Source: JAFTYR01 sp964571375
GTDB taxonomy: Bacteria; Pseudomonadota; Gammaproteobacteria; Burkholderiales; Burkholderiaceae_F
Assembly: GCA_964571375.1 (NCBI GenBank)
Contig: CAZNBL010000012.1
Location: 1 to 31,794, forward strand
DNA length: 31,794 nucleotides
Reading direction: 5' to 3'
This document shows positions 31,374-31,794 of this stretch, piece by piece. Under the pieces are notes generated by a model. The model did no database searches and was not told where the DNA came from. It was given only the letters and a program-made list of their open reading frames with translations. The number at the start of each line of letters is the position of its first letter. Positions within the stretch are counted from its first letter, which is position 1. Made by a program: the position numbers and the translations under genes.

Positions 31374-31794
31374 ATGAAAAATAATACCAAATTACCCACC
31401 CCCACCTCCCATGCGTTGGGCGGAAGAATGCAGAAATTTAAGAAGCATTTAAAGACCGTTTTGCTTTTTGCACTTTATCTTACGCTGTGCTTTTTCTGCG
31501 CTAAATTTGCGCAACGTTGTCTTGGTGATTTCGGAAACGCAACGACAACGGCAGTCATTACTATTTTCCTATGCTTTTTTATTGCTTCGAAGAAAGCATA
31601 TCGATTCTTAATTCTGCCCTTGGCTGTACTGTGCTTAATTTACGGACCTGTCGGTTTCCTTTACGGATATCCTGACTATCAGGCGCTGATCTCTTTGTGT
31701 TCGACAACATCGGAAGAATCAAAGGAATTTTTGACGCTGATTCCTATTAAGTATTTTCTGTACGCATTTATTCCGTTGATCGGAAGTACTCTGG
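31374..31794 (+). CDS. Phosphoethanolamine transferase-like protein, N-terminal part (runs off edge)
   Basis: The first 140 codons of an open frame encode several transmembrane helices (about residues 27-45, 55-72, 75-95 and a start of another near 125) and a short loop YGYPDYQALISLCSTTSEESKEFLTLIP. That loop matches the TM-periplasm region of EptA/CptA-type lipid A or core phosphoethanolamine transferases, where a Glu-Ser-Lys/Ala-Glu-Phe stretch recurs. The catalytic sulfatase-like domain lies beyond the window. The start may be the ATG at 31374 (GAGAG very close) or 31428. Base composition is noticeably more AT-rich than the neighbours, as is common for LPS-modification genes gained by transfer. 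Confidence 0.6.
   Translation, partial: MKNNTKLPTPTSHALGGRMQKFKKHLKTVLLFALYLTLCFFCAKFAQRCLGDFGNATTTAVITIFLCFFIASKKAYRFLILPLAVLCLIYGPVGFLYGYPDYQALISLCSTTSEESKEFLTLIPIKYFLYAFIPLIGSTL

Overview
The window looks like chromosomal DNA from a Gram-negative betaproteobacterium. A gut-type Sutterellaceae relative (Sutterella/Parasutterella-like) is my best guess. This rests on the gene families present (NtrBC with a sigma-54 glnA promoter, YicC, HemW, PrlC, a Burkholderiales-style porin remnant), the moderate GC content and the gene order; no database search was possible. Almost all of the window is densely coding. No rRNA, tRNA, CRISPR array, insertion sequence or phage gene was recognised.

Positions 1-4760: an AT-rich gene-less flank is followed on the minus strand by a compact unit. 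It has a Fur-box-covered promoter, a 28-codon ORF and an intrinsic terminator, and sits just downstream of an acidic 98-aa protein gene. On the plus strand, behind a second Fur-like site, lies an SsuCBA-type ABC importer (permease, ATPase, periplasmic binding protein) followed by a protein resembling the FmdE family. A beta-carbonic anhydrase with its own terminator ends this part. The two Fur-like sites suggest an iron-responsive locus whose transported substrate is unknown.

Positions 4777-9875: a decayed porin C-terminus lies behind a nitroreductase gene on the minus strand. On the plus strand follow a secreted OB-fold (YgiW/YdeI type) protein and a tight run of tadA (with an unusual N-terminal extension), an LdcA-type L,D-carboxypeptidase and a membrane hybrid histidine kinase.

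Positions 9876-17083: a roughly 290-bp leader precedes ilvI-ilvH-ilvC (branched-chain amino acid synthesis). yicC is divergent from rph-rdgB-hemW (RNA maturation, nucleotide-pool cleaning, heme chaperone).

Positions 17084-22544: a nitrogen-control block. glnA has a textbook sigma-54 promoter and an upstream NtrC site, and is followed by ntrB-ntrC. An RlmN-like radical SAM methyltransferase gene follows.

Positions 22551-30606: the minus strand carries xthA, prlC and folD, a FixJ-type response regulator and a large PAS histidine kinase. The last two are separated by a convergent VOC-family gene. A perfect 19-bp palindrome sits at about -41 of the predicted response-regulator promoter, and a half-site recurs at the predicted kinase promoter. 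The window ends with rpiA and the first 140 codons of a phosphoethanolamine-transferase-like gene in more AT-rich DNA.
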